Shown piece by piece: positions 44,620 through 54,501 of a DNA stretch of 64,000 nucleotides. Position 1 is the stretch's first letter, and the number at the start of each line of letters is the position of its first letter. The notes under the pieces are model-generated. The model did no database searches and was not told the DNA's origin. It was given only the letters and a program-made list of their open reading frames with translations. Position numbers and translations under genes: made by a program. The DNA comes from Aralia elata. Lineage: Eukaryota; Streptophyta; Magnoliopsida; Apiales; Araliaceae. The stretch spans positions 38,955,222 through 39,019,221 of the forward strand of contig CM068383.1 of NCBI GenBank assembly GCA_034770075.1, read 5' to 3'.

Positions 44620-46382
44620 TGTTAGTTTCCAGAGGCACAAAAGATATCTAGAAGGGGGGTTGAATAGATTCTTTTAAAAGTTTTCCTTATTTTTTGCTTT
44701 CAAAAGAATGACTTTAAAGATTAGTTAATAACTAAGCACAGCGGAATATGATTTATAAGAACCCCTTGTAGAAATTTAACGGTAGTAGATGATATACTAA
44801 AGCAGTGGTAAAACAGTTATAGCAGTTATAGCAATTAAGAAGTACAAAGAGATAGAGATAAGGCTTTAAGTGGTTCGGAGCACACAAAACTCCTACTCCA
44901 CTGTTCTACTCCTCGAGTAGCAAATCCACTAAGGATATCGTTACAACTGAATCACAAAGATTCTTTCAAAACCCGCAGTGTTGGAACTCCAGTACACAAC
45001 GTACTCTTCAAAGCCAGCAGCCTTGGAACTCTATAAACTAAGACCAGCAGCCTTAGAGTCTCTTGTACCCTTTGGTGCTCAGCAAGTCCAGCAGACTTGA
45101 CTTAGGTTGGTCACCTATTGACCCTTTCACTTGATGGAGAGTGAATGTTTTGTTGCTACTGAGTTGCTTTAAGCATATGGTTTGATAAACTCAGCAGCGA
45201 AGCAAGATGTTTCCCTTCGGATTGTAGAATAATGTTTCAGATATTGTCTTCTCTTTTTTGTACTTGCTTGATCTGAAACTTCTATCCGTCTGCCTTATGT
45301 AGATGCTTCTGAAAAATCTTTCCGTTGAAATGTGGCCATTGCATCTAATCCTTCCGTTGAGATGTGTTTGCTGAGTTTAGGAATATTTTATTCCTTGTTG
45401 ACTGCAGTAGTGGGGTGAGTCAGCTTCCATTAGCCTGTACCACGATATTGGTAGGGATAGTGCTCTGAATGTCTGCAGACTGTAGCTATTTGCTCCCCAC
45501 TGATTTGTTTAATATTCAGCAACTGTCTTGGGCAGGTTATTCAACTGTTTAATCGTTATGGGCAACTTTAGAATATTCATTCTAGATCTGAGTTGCTCTT
45601 CTCACGTGTTGACTCTACAATCTTGCTAGTCATAGTGTCGCTAGTGTGTTTGTAGAGTTGCAGCTCTACAGTCGTTTGATGTCAGTTGTCTTCATACTTC
45701 ATTTTGATCATTCTGAAATAGCATCAATACTTTGTCTTTATGTTCTTCTTTAGAGGTGCTGATTTAGCTTGTGAGTACTGGCAGAGACTACTCTATGATT
45801 TTGAGAGTTTGTCCTGAGATGAAGAGACATTCCCTACGTTCTGCCGAGAGCGTTCTACGTCCTGTCGAGGCAGCACTATGACCCACCAAGGAAACTCTTC
45901 GTTCAGTCGAGGAAGCTCTACGACCTGACAAGGAAACTCTTCGTCCTGTCGAGGAAGCTCTACGACCTTCCGAGGAGACTCTACGTCCTGCCGAGGAAGC
46001 TCTACGTCCTTCCGAGGAGGCTCTACGTCCTGCTGAGGAAGCTCTACGATCATATGACAAAGCTTGCAATGGCATACTTTGACTCTGCAAAGTTGGCTGA
46101 TTGTTCTACGATCCTTTACTGGGATTACGGCAATACTCTACGATCAACACACAAGATCAACCTAAGTCCTTTGTACGTCACCTTCAATAAAGGACTTTAC
46201 AATGCTTTACAAATATGCTTAGATCTAATAAGATATTCAATACAGCTTAGATCAACCTAACACATTTGATCTTTTCTATTCTAAGTCCTTGTACAAATCT
46301 TTCATTAAGGACTTTACAATTCAGTTACTGGTACACATATTCATTAGGAGTACAACATCAAATTCAAACCATGATTCCTAAC
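44620..46382 (-). mobile_element. SIRE-like 5' LTR, minus strand
   Basis: 1,763 bp from TGTTAGGAATCATGG (46382) to GGAAACTAACA (44620), TG...CA ends. It contains the 21-bp tandem array and other TCGTAGAG sites (45650-46145), and the AAGTCTGCTGGACTTG-type blocks near the LTR end (44990-45110). The bases just outside are TCGGA; the matching flank is lost with the 3' LTR. Confidence 0.85.
45832..46048. repeat. 21-bp tandem array built on CTCTACG
   Basis: About ten units of CTCTACGTCCTGCCGAGGAAG (with changes such as GACCTG, CTTCGT). Because 21 is a multiple of three, two minus frames (45788-46090 and 45793-46053) stay open and read heptapeptide repeats (RRASSAG; ELPRQDV). There is no reason to call them genes. 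The array is a local amplification of the LTR motif. Confidence 0.85.
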
Positions 46383-46921
46383 ATCGGACATAGTAACTAC
46401 TTATAAAAGTATATTTTCTAATATATAAGAAAAATAAATCGGACATTATAACTCCTTATAAATAGGACTTTTGCACTATATACACAAAATAATTTGGGCA
46501 TTATAACTTCTTATAAAAGTATATTTTTACTAAATATATAAAGAAGAATGAAAATAATAACCACTAGAGTAATACCTCTTGTAGTTGCTAGCTTTACTTC
46601 CAATCGCGTAGTGCTTTGATACTTCGAAAGTAAGTTTTATCTCACAATATATCTCAGAATATAAATATAGAGTACGCTCTTGAATTGCTCTTGAAAAACG
46701 GTAAGAAATAATGAATGGATGAAAGGGTATTTATAGGCTAGGAAAGTTTAGGGTAAAAGGGTAATTGCGATGTGCTTGTGCCAGCGTGTGCCAAGCGTGT
46801 GCCAGCGTGTGCCAAGCGTGTGCCACCGTGTGCCAAACATGTGCCAGCCACACTCATACACCCTCATTGATTAATTAGTTTAACTCGAAAGCATGACAAA
46901 TCATTTTGTCAGTGTAAGCAC
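46383..46921. other. Unassigned non-coding stretch with minisatellite
   Basis: AT-rich sequence between two LTRs. GGACATTATAACTCCTTATAAAA-like blocks recur three times (46383-46540). A 10-11-bp repeat, GCGTGTGCCAA, occurs about seven times at 46771-46850. The TTTATAGGC stretch near 46732 looks like minus/plus LTR promoter sequence, so this may be part of a further LTR, but no terminus is seen. Confidence 0.4.
46771..46850. repeat. 10-11-bp minisatellite GCGTGTGCCA(A)
   Basis: About seven units: GTGCCAGC, GTGTGCCAAGC and similar, alternating between 10 and 11 bases. Confidence 0.85.
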
Positions 46922-48290
46922 TGTTAGGTTTGTATATAGCGCGAACATGCAATCAAATTACATAAATAGTGCGGAAGCGCAATAAAACGGATTTTAAAAT
47001 TTTTCATACAAACCATCACCATGATCATCCTTGTGATCAATTATCAATTAAACGAAAGAGATAGAGATATAGAATTATACCCTCGTGAATCAAAGCTTCT
47101 TCAGATACAAGTTCACCTCTAATTCCTTCGTTCTCCTTGAATTCCACCGATTAAATTCCTTTCTTTGATCAACATTAGCCACCCAAGTGTTTGGCCTCTA
47201 GAGGTGATCCACCAAGGAATAATATTGTTCAAGAAGATGGGTGTTGGCAAAACCCTAGTTTCTATCTCTATAGAAATTGCAAGTACTCTCTCTCTCCAAT
47301 TCTTATGGAAGAGTGTGTAACTGTCTAACCCTAAATCATGATAAGACTCCTCTTATTTATAGATATAGGGAACCCTCCTAAACTATTTAGGATTAGGGTT
47401 TTTATTCTAATTAAAGTCCTTTAATTAATTAAACTCCTAATCAAATTAAGAATTTATGAGAGAGTACTTCTATTAATTAATTCTCAATCCCTATTAGGAA
47501 TTAAATAATAGTAATTGTAATAATAATAATAAGACTCTTCTTATTAATTTATATTTAATATTTCCAAAATATTAAATAATAAATATTAAACTATTTAATT
47601 TATTCTATCTCCATAGATTAAATTAAATACACTTAACTTATTATTACAATTATGCCATTTACTTCTTAAACAAATATTTTTCTTTTGCGGTGTGACCCTT
47701 TAGGCTCTCCATATTAAACCGGTTGTGAATAAATCAATTAGAACAATTCAAATCTTATTTAAATAAATATTAAACTATTTAATTTATTTAAATAAATAAT
47801 ATTTATTCTATAATAAGGGTAAGCCCCCTTAGTGATCAACGACTTTTCAGATAATATAGATTTCAACATTAATCACAAAAGAACCTTTCAATGCATAGTT
47901 ACCGTACAATTCAATCCTTCTACCATACAATGTCTCAATTAAATATAAGACATGGAATTACTGTCAAGTCTTATTTTATTTAATTATATGTATTTCGATT
48001 CTCAAATGCACAACTCTGATAATGCAAATTAGAAACTCCTTTATCGAATCACATAGGACATTCTCTCCTTTTACTATAAGTAGTAGACTCTTTGTTGATC
48101 ATTCACCTATCTCCATGTATAACTTATTATACCCAATCATACCCTTTGATATACCCTAAAGGTCTTAAGGGACATGTCAAAGTATAACTCATCATACACA
48201 AGATACTATGATGATCTCAAGTCCAAGGATCACTTGTACTACTATCACTAGAGGAATTCCTATTGACAGGCGAGTAAAACTCCATTAGGT
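46922..48290 (-). mobile_element. Third Copia G/H LTR fragment
   Basis: Aligns with the G and H LTRs from the LTR end (minus ...ACCTAACA, 46922) inward, with the TATA box at 47352-47362 and the donor-like ACGAGG/GTATAATT near 47085. It lacks a PBS next to the LTR end, so it is not an element's 5' LTR. About 420 bases at the LTR start are missing: the fragment ends at CCATTAGGT (48282-48290), where Gypsy RT sequence begins. Confidence 0.85.
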
Positions 48291-49506
48291 GTCTTCGGTT
48301 GCTCCCAATCTATTACCGCTTTGACTTTAGCCGGATCAACCGAAATCCCATCTTTATCAATTACATGTCCAAGAAATTGAACACGATCTAACCAAAACTC
48401 ACATTGTGAAAATTTTGCATAAAGCTTCTCTTTTCGTAATGTCTCTAAAGTTAGTCTCAGATGCTCCACATGGTCTTCTCGTGATTTAGAATACACCAAA
48501 ATATCGTCGATAAACACCACCACGAACTTATCTAGAAACGGTTTAAACACCCTATTCATTAAGTCCATAAATGTCGCAGGTGCATTCGTTAGACCAAATG
48601 ACATAACTAGAAACTCGTAGTGACCGTAACGAGTTCTGAACGCCGTCTTCGGAACATCCTCCCTTCTCACCTTCAGCTGATGATAACCACTTCTTAAGTC
48701 TATCTTTGAAAAATGAGTAGCACCCTTCAACTGATCGAATAGATCGTCAATTCTCGGTAATGGGTACTTATTCTTGATTGTAACCTTGTTCAATTCACGA
48801 TAATCTATGCAAAGACGCATCGAACCATCTTTCTTCTTAACAAACAACACTGGCGCTCCCCACGGCGAAACACTCGGTTGAATGTACTTCTTGTCTAGTA
48901 GCTCTTGCAATTGCACCATCAACTCCTTCATCTCCACCGGAGCCATTCGGTACGGAGCTTTTGATATAGGCACAGTCCCGGGCACTAAATCAATAACGAA
49001 TTCAATCTCTTTATCTGGAGGTAATCCCGGCAAATCATCCGGAAAAACATCCACAAAATCTCTCACCACTGGTATTTCTTCCAATTTTGTACCGATCTTC
49101 CGAGTATCTACCACATGAGCTAAATACCCTACACATCCTTGCTTCAGTAACTTCTTGGCCTGCATAATCGTTAGACAAGTTGTTTGCCTTGGCGATTTGC
49201 TACCATAAAACACCACCTTAGACGAAGTCTTAAGGTTTACACACTTCTTTTGGCAATCAATAATTGCCCCACAATTATACAACCAATCCATCCCTAGAAT
49301 GACGTCAAGTTTAATCGGAATAAGATCTACTGTCATCATATGACCATGAATATCTACCTCGCAATTTTTGTACACATACCTAATTGGTATCACTTCCCTA
49401 TTGGCAATCTCTATGTTTAAGGGAAAGTCTAACTCTTCTCCGGGTATCTCCAGTTTCTCAGCAAAATCATCAGAAATGAAAGAACAAGTTGCACCCGAAT
49501 CAAAAA
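48291..49506 (-). pseudogene. Gypsy protease and reverse transcriptase, truncated
   Basis: Protease starts with [11 protein letters not shown] (D-S-G at about 49500), then [71 protein letters not shown] and the catalytic [10 protein letters not shown]; then [16 protein letters not shown] and the WEQPKTP start of the RNase H connection, where it is cut. The final residues NGVLLACQ come from LTR DNA past 48290. Gag and protease are normally continuous; here a run of six T (49501-49506 as A on plus) puts protease one base out of frame, most simply a one-base insertion. Confidence 0.9.
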
Positions 49507-50603
49507 AGTACATATGCATTCAAGTTATTTACTGGTAGGATACCTGCCACCACCTCCTTGGATCGAACCGCATCCTGGACCGTCATATTAAAAGTGCGAG
49601 CAGTCGGGCGATTTGCTGTAGCTGGTCTAAAAATAGTTAGTGCACCTCCACTATTGCTTCCTTTGCCTCCATTTCCCCCACTAGCTACTTTCCTTGGACA
49701 ATCACGAGCAAGATGGTCTTTTGACCCGCACGTGAAACATGCACCCTTCTTTGGGGCAGTGCAGTTTGGAGCAATGTGGCCCTCTTGTCCACAATTGTAA
49801 CAGACTCTCTTTCCTTTCAAGCACACACCTGCATGATTTTTACCACAGGTTGCACAAGCTTCAGTTTTCTTCCTGTGGTTACTCTGCTGACTTCCAGTAG
49901 AACCCCTATCATTCCATTTTCGTTTTTGGTTTCCTCCCCCATTGCTACGACTCGGCCTATTCTCGGTCTCATTCCTTTTCTTTTTCAGCTCCTGGTTGTA
50001 TTTGATTAATGCATCACTTCCTCCCTCTGCTATTACTGCTTTCTCTAACACCACCGCATATGTGTTGAGTTGAAACATAGAAACCCTACTGTAAAGCCAA
50101 GGTTTCAATCCCTGCTCGAATCGTCTAGCCTTTCTCTCATCCGTGTTAACTTGGTATGGTGTAAACCTCGCTAGTTCATTGAACCTTGCCGCGTATTCTG
50201 GCACTATCATTGTTCCTTGCTTAAGTTCGAGAAACTGAACCTCCATCTTGTTCCGAGCACTAGCCGGGAAATACATTTCGAAGAACATCCGATCCCACGG
50301 TATAACACCTTCTCCTGCTCTCGTCTTGTTGGCTTGCCACCAGTAACTGGCTTCCGACTTTAACATGAAAGTCGCAAAGGCAGTCTTCTGATCATTCCCA
50401 ACCCTAGCGACTTTAAAAACGTTTTCTATTTCCATTACCTAGGTTTGGGCTTCTATCGGATCCATTGTTCCTTTAAACTCAGGGGGACCAACGGCTTTAA
50501 AATCCTTAAAGGTCGTAGCTTGAGCTTGTGGTTGATTTGCAAAAACTCCAGTCAAAAGGTTCACTAGTTGCTGAACTAGGTTAGCATCGGGTGGATTATT
50601 CAT
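49500..50603 (-). pseudogene. Gypsy gag (one nonsense codon)
   Basis: The ATG at 50603 reads MNNPPDANLVQQL; a TAG at 50441-50439 replaces Trp; the frame is then open to 49500. The central region (YWWQANKTRAGEGVIPWDRM, YAARFNELARFTPYQ) is the retrotransposon gag domain. C-terminal zinc fingers: CATCGKNHAGVC, CYNCGQEGHIAPNC and CFTCGSKDHLARDC, the last two canonical CX2CX4HX4C knuckles and the first shortened. Confidence 0.9.
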
Positions 50604-50783
50604 AACATTTTCCAAAAACTTCTTTATTCATTCATCCTCAAACTCAAAAGATAGCATTTTACTATTTACATCATCATTTAAGAAGACAACTTCGGCATTT
50701 CACCATTAACATATTATCCCATTATTTATATAAACTGGGATTTACATTCAAAATACTTGTTATAATATTATTTCTCTAATAAC

Positions 50784-51574
50784 TTAGGAAGACAACCCTC
50801 GGCGCACAGCCTCCTCACGTTCTTGCTCCATGATGCGAACCATAGTTCGGTGATCCACAAACCTCGGATCATCCTCTAACTGTGTTGGGTAATGGCGAAC
50901 CCGGTCTTGAGCCCTATCTATTGTCGTGTGGTAAATATACTCCATGTCATCGATCTTGAACTTCTTCGCACGAATCTCTCCTTCAGCACGATCCAATCGT
51001 TGAGAAACCCTAATGTGAGTGTCTTCAACCCTATTACGCATAGCAGTTTCCTCCTTCAAAGCTTCTTTTAACTCCTCCATCGCAATCTTCAATTGGCCGA
51101 TCTCAGACTTTAATTCATCATTCTCAGTGTTTAGTTCACCATTTTCAGCCTTCACCACCTCATTCTCTGACTTCACCTTTTCATTTTCATCTAACAGTTG
51201 CTCCTGTTGGCCCTCTGCGTGAACTAATTTCCATTCTACATCACCCAATCGTACTTCTAAATCATAGATCTCTCCGTCCTTCTCCTCGATAGTAATTTGG
51301 CGCGTCTTTGACACTTCCTCCAAAAATCTGAGTTGCTCCCGAAGTTCGACATTTTCATCATATACTGCTCGTACATCAGCTCCTTGGGATCCTCCTCCTC
51401 TTCCTCCTCCTCCTGAACAGTGACCAGCCTCTGCCCAGGTGCTTCCATAGTGACCAACCGTTCGCTGACCACATGAACATCTCTGGCCTCCTCGTCTCCA
51501 GGCTCTGGGATATCCTCCCTTAGCACTGGGATCTGCTCAACTCGAATCTGACTAGTTTGTCCAACCTCCGACAT
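50784..51574 (-). pseudogene. Extra coiled-coil ORF before Gypsy gag
   Basis: A separate frame begins at ATG 51574 (MSEVGQTSQIRVEQIP), about 200 bases after the PBS, and ends 180 bases before gag. The first part is acidic (a run of eight Glu). A one-base shift in 51320-51370 splits it into two overlapping frames (51574-51257 and 51323-50784). The second part is a long predicted coiled coil with a seven-residue internal repeat beginning EN (ENEVVKA, ENGELNT, ENDELKS), then a basic/acidic tail ending EEAVRRGLSS. I recognise no enzyme or DNA-binding motif. Its function is unknown. Plant elements of this kind usually have no ORF here; Tat/Ogre elements do have one before gag, but with no evident similarity. 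Confidence 0.7.
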
Positions 51575-51780
51575 CCTGACAATAAAATATTTTAATTATT
51601 TAATCGATACCACTCGCGAGCACATTGGTTATTAAACACATAAGCACATAAATTGTTTTATTATCTTCAATGAATTCCTTAATTCATCCCTTAATACTCG
51701 ATAGGAGTCTAGCACCACTATCTTTGCCTAAAAGGTTAATTCCTAAGGTTTTTCCCCCACCTAAGATTCCCAAACCTACG

Positions 51781-51793
51781 GCTTTGATACCAA
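51781..51793 (-). other. Primer-binding site (tRNA-Met-like), Gypsy B
   Basis: Minus-strand TTGGTATCAAAGC, two bases after the LTR end GGTGTCACA. It differs by one base from the initiator tRNA-Met complement (CAAAGC for CAGAGC). Confidence 0.85.
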
Positions 51794-51795
51794 CC

Positions 51796-52952
51796 TGTGA
51801 CACCCCCAAATCCGAGTTATCTCAAACCACACAGATTTGGTGCTCACTATCCATACGCAACCACTGGCTACCCATAAACAAAAGGTTTTAAGTAAAGTAA
51901 ACTGAATAATAAATAAAAGAAATATCTCCCATAAGAGAGTTACATAGTTTTCCAAAATAAGTCCCAGGTTCTCTAACCTTTATTACATCTTTTAAAATTG
52001 CAGAAAAGTAAATAAATAACTATTAAGTCATGATTGCACAATAATATAAATAAAAGTAAGCCGATCTTCATATAACAACAAATCATGGTTATTTGCTCAT
52101 TTTTCCTTTTCCTTTGCTGGTAGACGGCTCACTCGGTATCTCAGCTTTAGCTGCAAGGGTTTAGTATGCAAGGGTGAGCAAAACAAGTGCCCACCAAAAT
52201 AACAACGAATACTTTCCAAATAATTTAATTTGTGTGGTGTAACCTTTCTGCTGAATGATAATTAAGAATGTAAACTTCTGAAAGCTCAATAGAACATAAG
52301 TAGAACATCAAGATATTCTGAAAGTGATATACTGAGGGTCATAAGACCTTGAACCACGTCCTAGGTTAACAGATAAGTTTGTTGTAACCTTTAACAGTTT
52401 AATAAACTATAACTAGACTAACCATCTCGTACTCAAGGTGATCAGCCCGTTGTACAATGTATTGTGCACAACCATTCAATGCTTTTGCGTAAGTATTCCC
52501 CTATACCAGGGTTGTTCTTCTCAGTTTTGTCATTCAAGAATTCAGTTCAACAAAATAGAATTTTAACAACTTAGATTGTGATCAAAGATCAACAACAGTG
52601 ATATACAATGATATGGATTTTGTATATCCAAGATATTAGAATAACGACTTTAATTTAATTTGAGCTTTGAACAACAAGAATCCAAAAGTCAGAAGTTTAA
52701 GACATGCAATGGTAACTTGCTAAATGAAAAAGTAGGATTTAGAAGCTTGCATAAATTGAAATCGAGGTAAGATAAGGAAACTTGCGTTAAGCAAACTTAA
52801 GATTGGAAACATGTTTAGTGTGAAAAGGTTGAGAATAAGAAATTTGCCTCGTGCGTAGTTTCCCTAATTATAAACCAGGTACAATAAACAACCTACATAT
52901 TTCGTTTGTATAGCAACAAAAATGATTAGTTATAATATTCACGTACATTAAC
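51796..52952 (-). mobile_element. Gypsy B 5' LTR (3' part only)
   Basis: Aligns with the last 1.1 kb of the two B solo LTRs (12784 and 57420 ends): TGAGCACCAAAT, the coding-like tail (52157-52094), an acceptor-like TACTAAACCCTTGCAG, and the GTGCACAATACATTG block (52440-52480). The upstream part with promoter, donor and GC boxes is missing, cut by the C LTR end at 52953. Confidence 0.85.
52094..52157 (-). other. Coding-like conserved tail in Gypsy B LTR
   Basis: After CCTTGCAG the frame reads AKAEIPSEPSTSKGKGKMSK then TAA. A TACTAAAC string about 15 bases upstream of the AG fits a splice branch point well. The core EPSTSKGKGKM is the same as in the solo LTR copies although the codons differ. 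Confidence 0.5.
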
Positions 52953-54040
52953 TGTAACGACCCCAAAATTCATACAATTCCAACTCTCGACTTCGGTCGT
53001 TAACAATACATCTATATTCTAACTTTACGACATTATTTAATGCTAAACTTAATAAAATGCGGAATAATATTAAACTTTTCAGTTTTCTTTCTTTGCTTTC
53101 CCTGAATCATAACCTTTAAACATTTACATAATCTAGAATCATATTTACTTAATGATTCGCTTCATCAGAGTTATAATAAAATAAAACTTCTAGATCCATA
53201 CCCTTTATATAATGGATAAAATTAAATTACAACTCAACACAAATTAATAACTCTACATCTGCTACACTTATTACATAATCAGATACATTTTCCAGAACCT
53301 CAATTATGGTACAAAAATATTAATTTAAGCTAAAACAATTAATCTGCATGCATTATATCTTAATCATGCCATTCAAGCAGCACTTAACTTTTCCTTGCAT
53401 CTTTAACCTGCAAAAATGGTTATTTGCAAGAATGAACTCGATAGCTCAGAAAAATCTAACAGTTTGCATGCATCACATAGCACATAGATAACATGTTCAT
53501 CATCTAAATCATAATCATTTGACGAAACATATCATATATAATGATCAACACATATCAAGTAAAGATTGAGTCCCACAACTCAATCAACAGTCCTTACTTA
53601 ACGAACGTAGTCATATTTTGACTTTGTCGTTTCATCATTGCAACATATATAAAATACAACATGCTTTTGCCCATAAATATAAAACAGTTAATCATTTAGT
53701 TCACATAACAAATAGGAACTGAAAGACTTCCCTGGCTTGTAGATTATCAATTACCATAACCAGCTTAAATTTATCTGCACTTCATGTACCCTACACGACA
53801 TATATAATCATGTACATCATTTATTAGCCACGTAGCAACACTTAGTATTAATTCTACTTAACATTTCATAATCCTTCATTTTATTTCGTTCCACTTTAAT
53901 CGACACTTAACCCCTAGTTAAGTCTTAAACTTCTCTTTACATTAAATGTATAATGTTTATAAGTAACCTCGTATAGGGTAACATAGCATAATCAAAAAGA
54001 AAAGAATTAAAAACAAGAAAAATTTCCATTTCTGCAATTC

Positions 54041-54195
54041 TCGCCGGGGCGAGAAAATTATAACACAAAACTCTCGCCGGGGCGAGAAATTCCTTTACAA
54101 AATTCTCGCCGGGGCGAGAAAAATTGTCTTATTTAGCTCGCTGGGGCGAGCTTCATGAATTCCATATTCTGCAGTTCACGAACTGCAGAATTTTC
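54041..54195. repeat. CTCGCCGGGGCGAG cluster in family C LTR copy 2
   Basis: Four boxes at about 54041, 54073, 54106 and 54137 (the last CTCGCTGGGGCGAG), spaced 31-33 bases apart, then a CTGCAGTTCACGAACTGCAG palindrome at about 54170-54189. Copy 1 has three boxes (9727-9802). Confidence 0.9.
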
Positions 54196-54501
54196 AATCC
54201 AAAAACACAAATTTTAAAGCATCTAACACCAAATCAAGCATACCCAATTATCAAGAACTTCTTAAAAACATTACTAAGCATCCATTTATCAATTCTAACA
54301 ACCTAAAACAACCAAATTAACAAAACCCAAAGGATTTAAATCAACTTTTCCTTAGTTTTTCCAAAACTCATATATTTAGTGAAGCAATTCACCATTTACT
54401 CAATTTTCAACCAAATCAATCCACAATACATGCATTGTTTTTGTTGTTAAACGTAGTTTCATAAACTACAATCAATTTACAGATTAATACATGAATCAAA
54501 C

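Larger units (their letters stand above)
37234..46382 (-). mobile_element. SIRE-like Copia element, minus strand
   Basis: From right to left: 5' LTR (46382-44620), PBS (44617-44601), gag (44565-43174 and on to 42579), protease-integrase (42432-41254), linker (41217-40620), RT-RNase H (40645-39250), 3' non-coding (39250-38851), extra ORF (38850-37234), cut by Copia H. The 3' LTR is missing. Assignment to the SIRE/Maximus group rests on the extra ORF after pol, the long gag and the LTR/PBS context. Damage is limited to several nonsense changes and frameshifts, so it is the youngest-looking coding element here. Confidence 0.8.
48288..52952 (-). mobile_element. Family B Ty3/Gypsy element, truncated
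   Basis: From right to left: partial 5' LTR (52952-51796), PBS (51793-51781), leader of about 200 bases, extra coiled-coil ORF (51574-50784), gag (50603-49500), protease-RT (49499-48291). RNase H, integrase and the 3' LTR are missing because pol is cut at 48290. The RT and gag sequences are those of a plant Ty3/Gypsy element, probably chromovirus-related. The 5' LTR is cut at 52952 by family C copy 2. Confidence 0.85.

Noticed and set aside
45788..46090. Heptapeptide-repeat proteins of 86-100 residues
   Set aside because: They are frames through a 21-bp tandem repeat inside an LTR, open only because 21 is divisible by three.
49499..49510. Programmed +1 frameshift between Gypsy gag and protease at a run of six T
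   Set aside because: Related elements read gag-pol in one frame, and one extra T explains the shift; the site would need to be seen in several copies.
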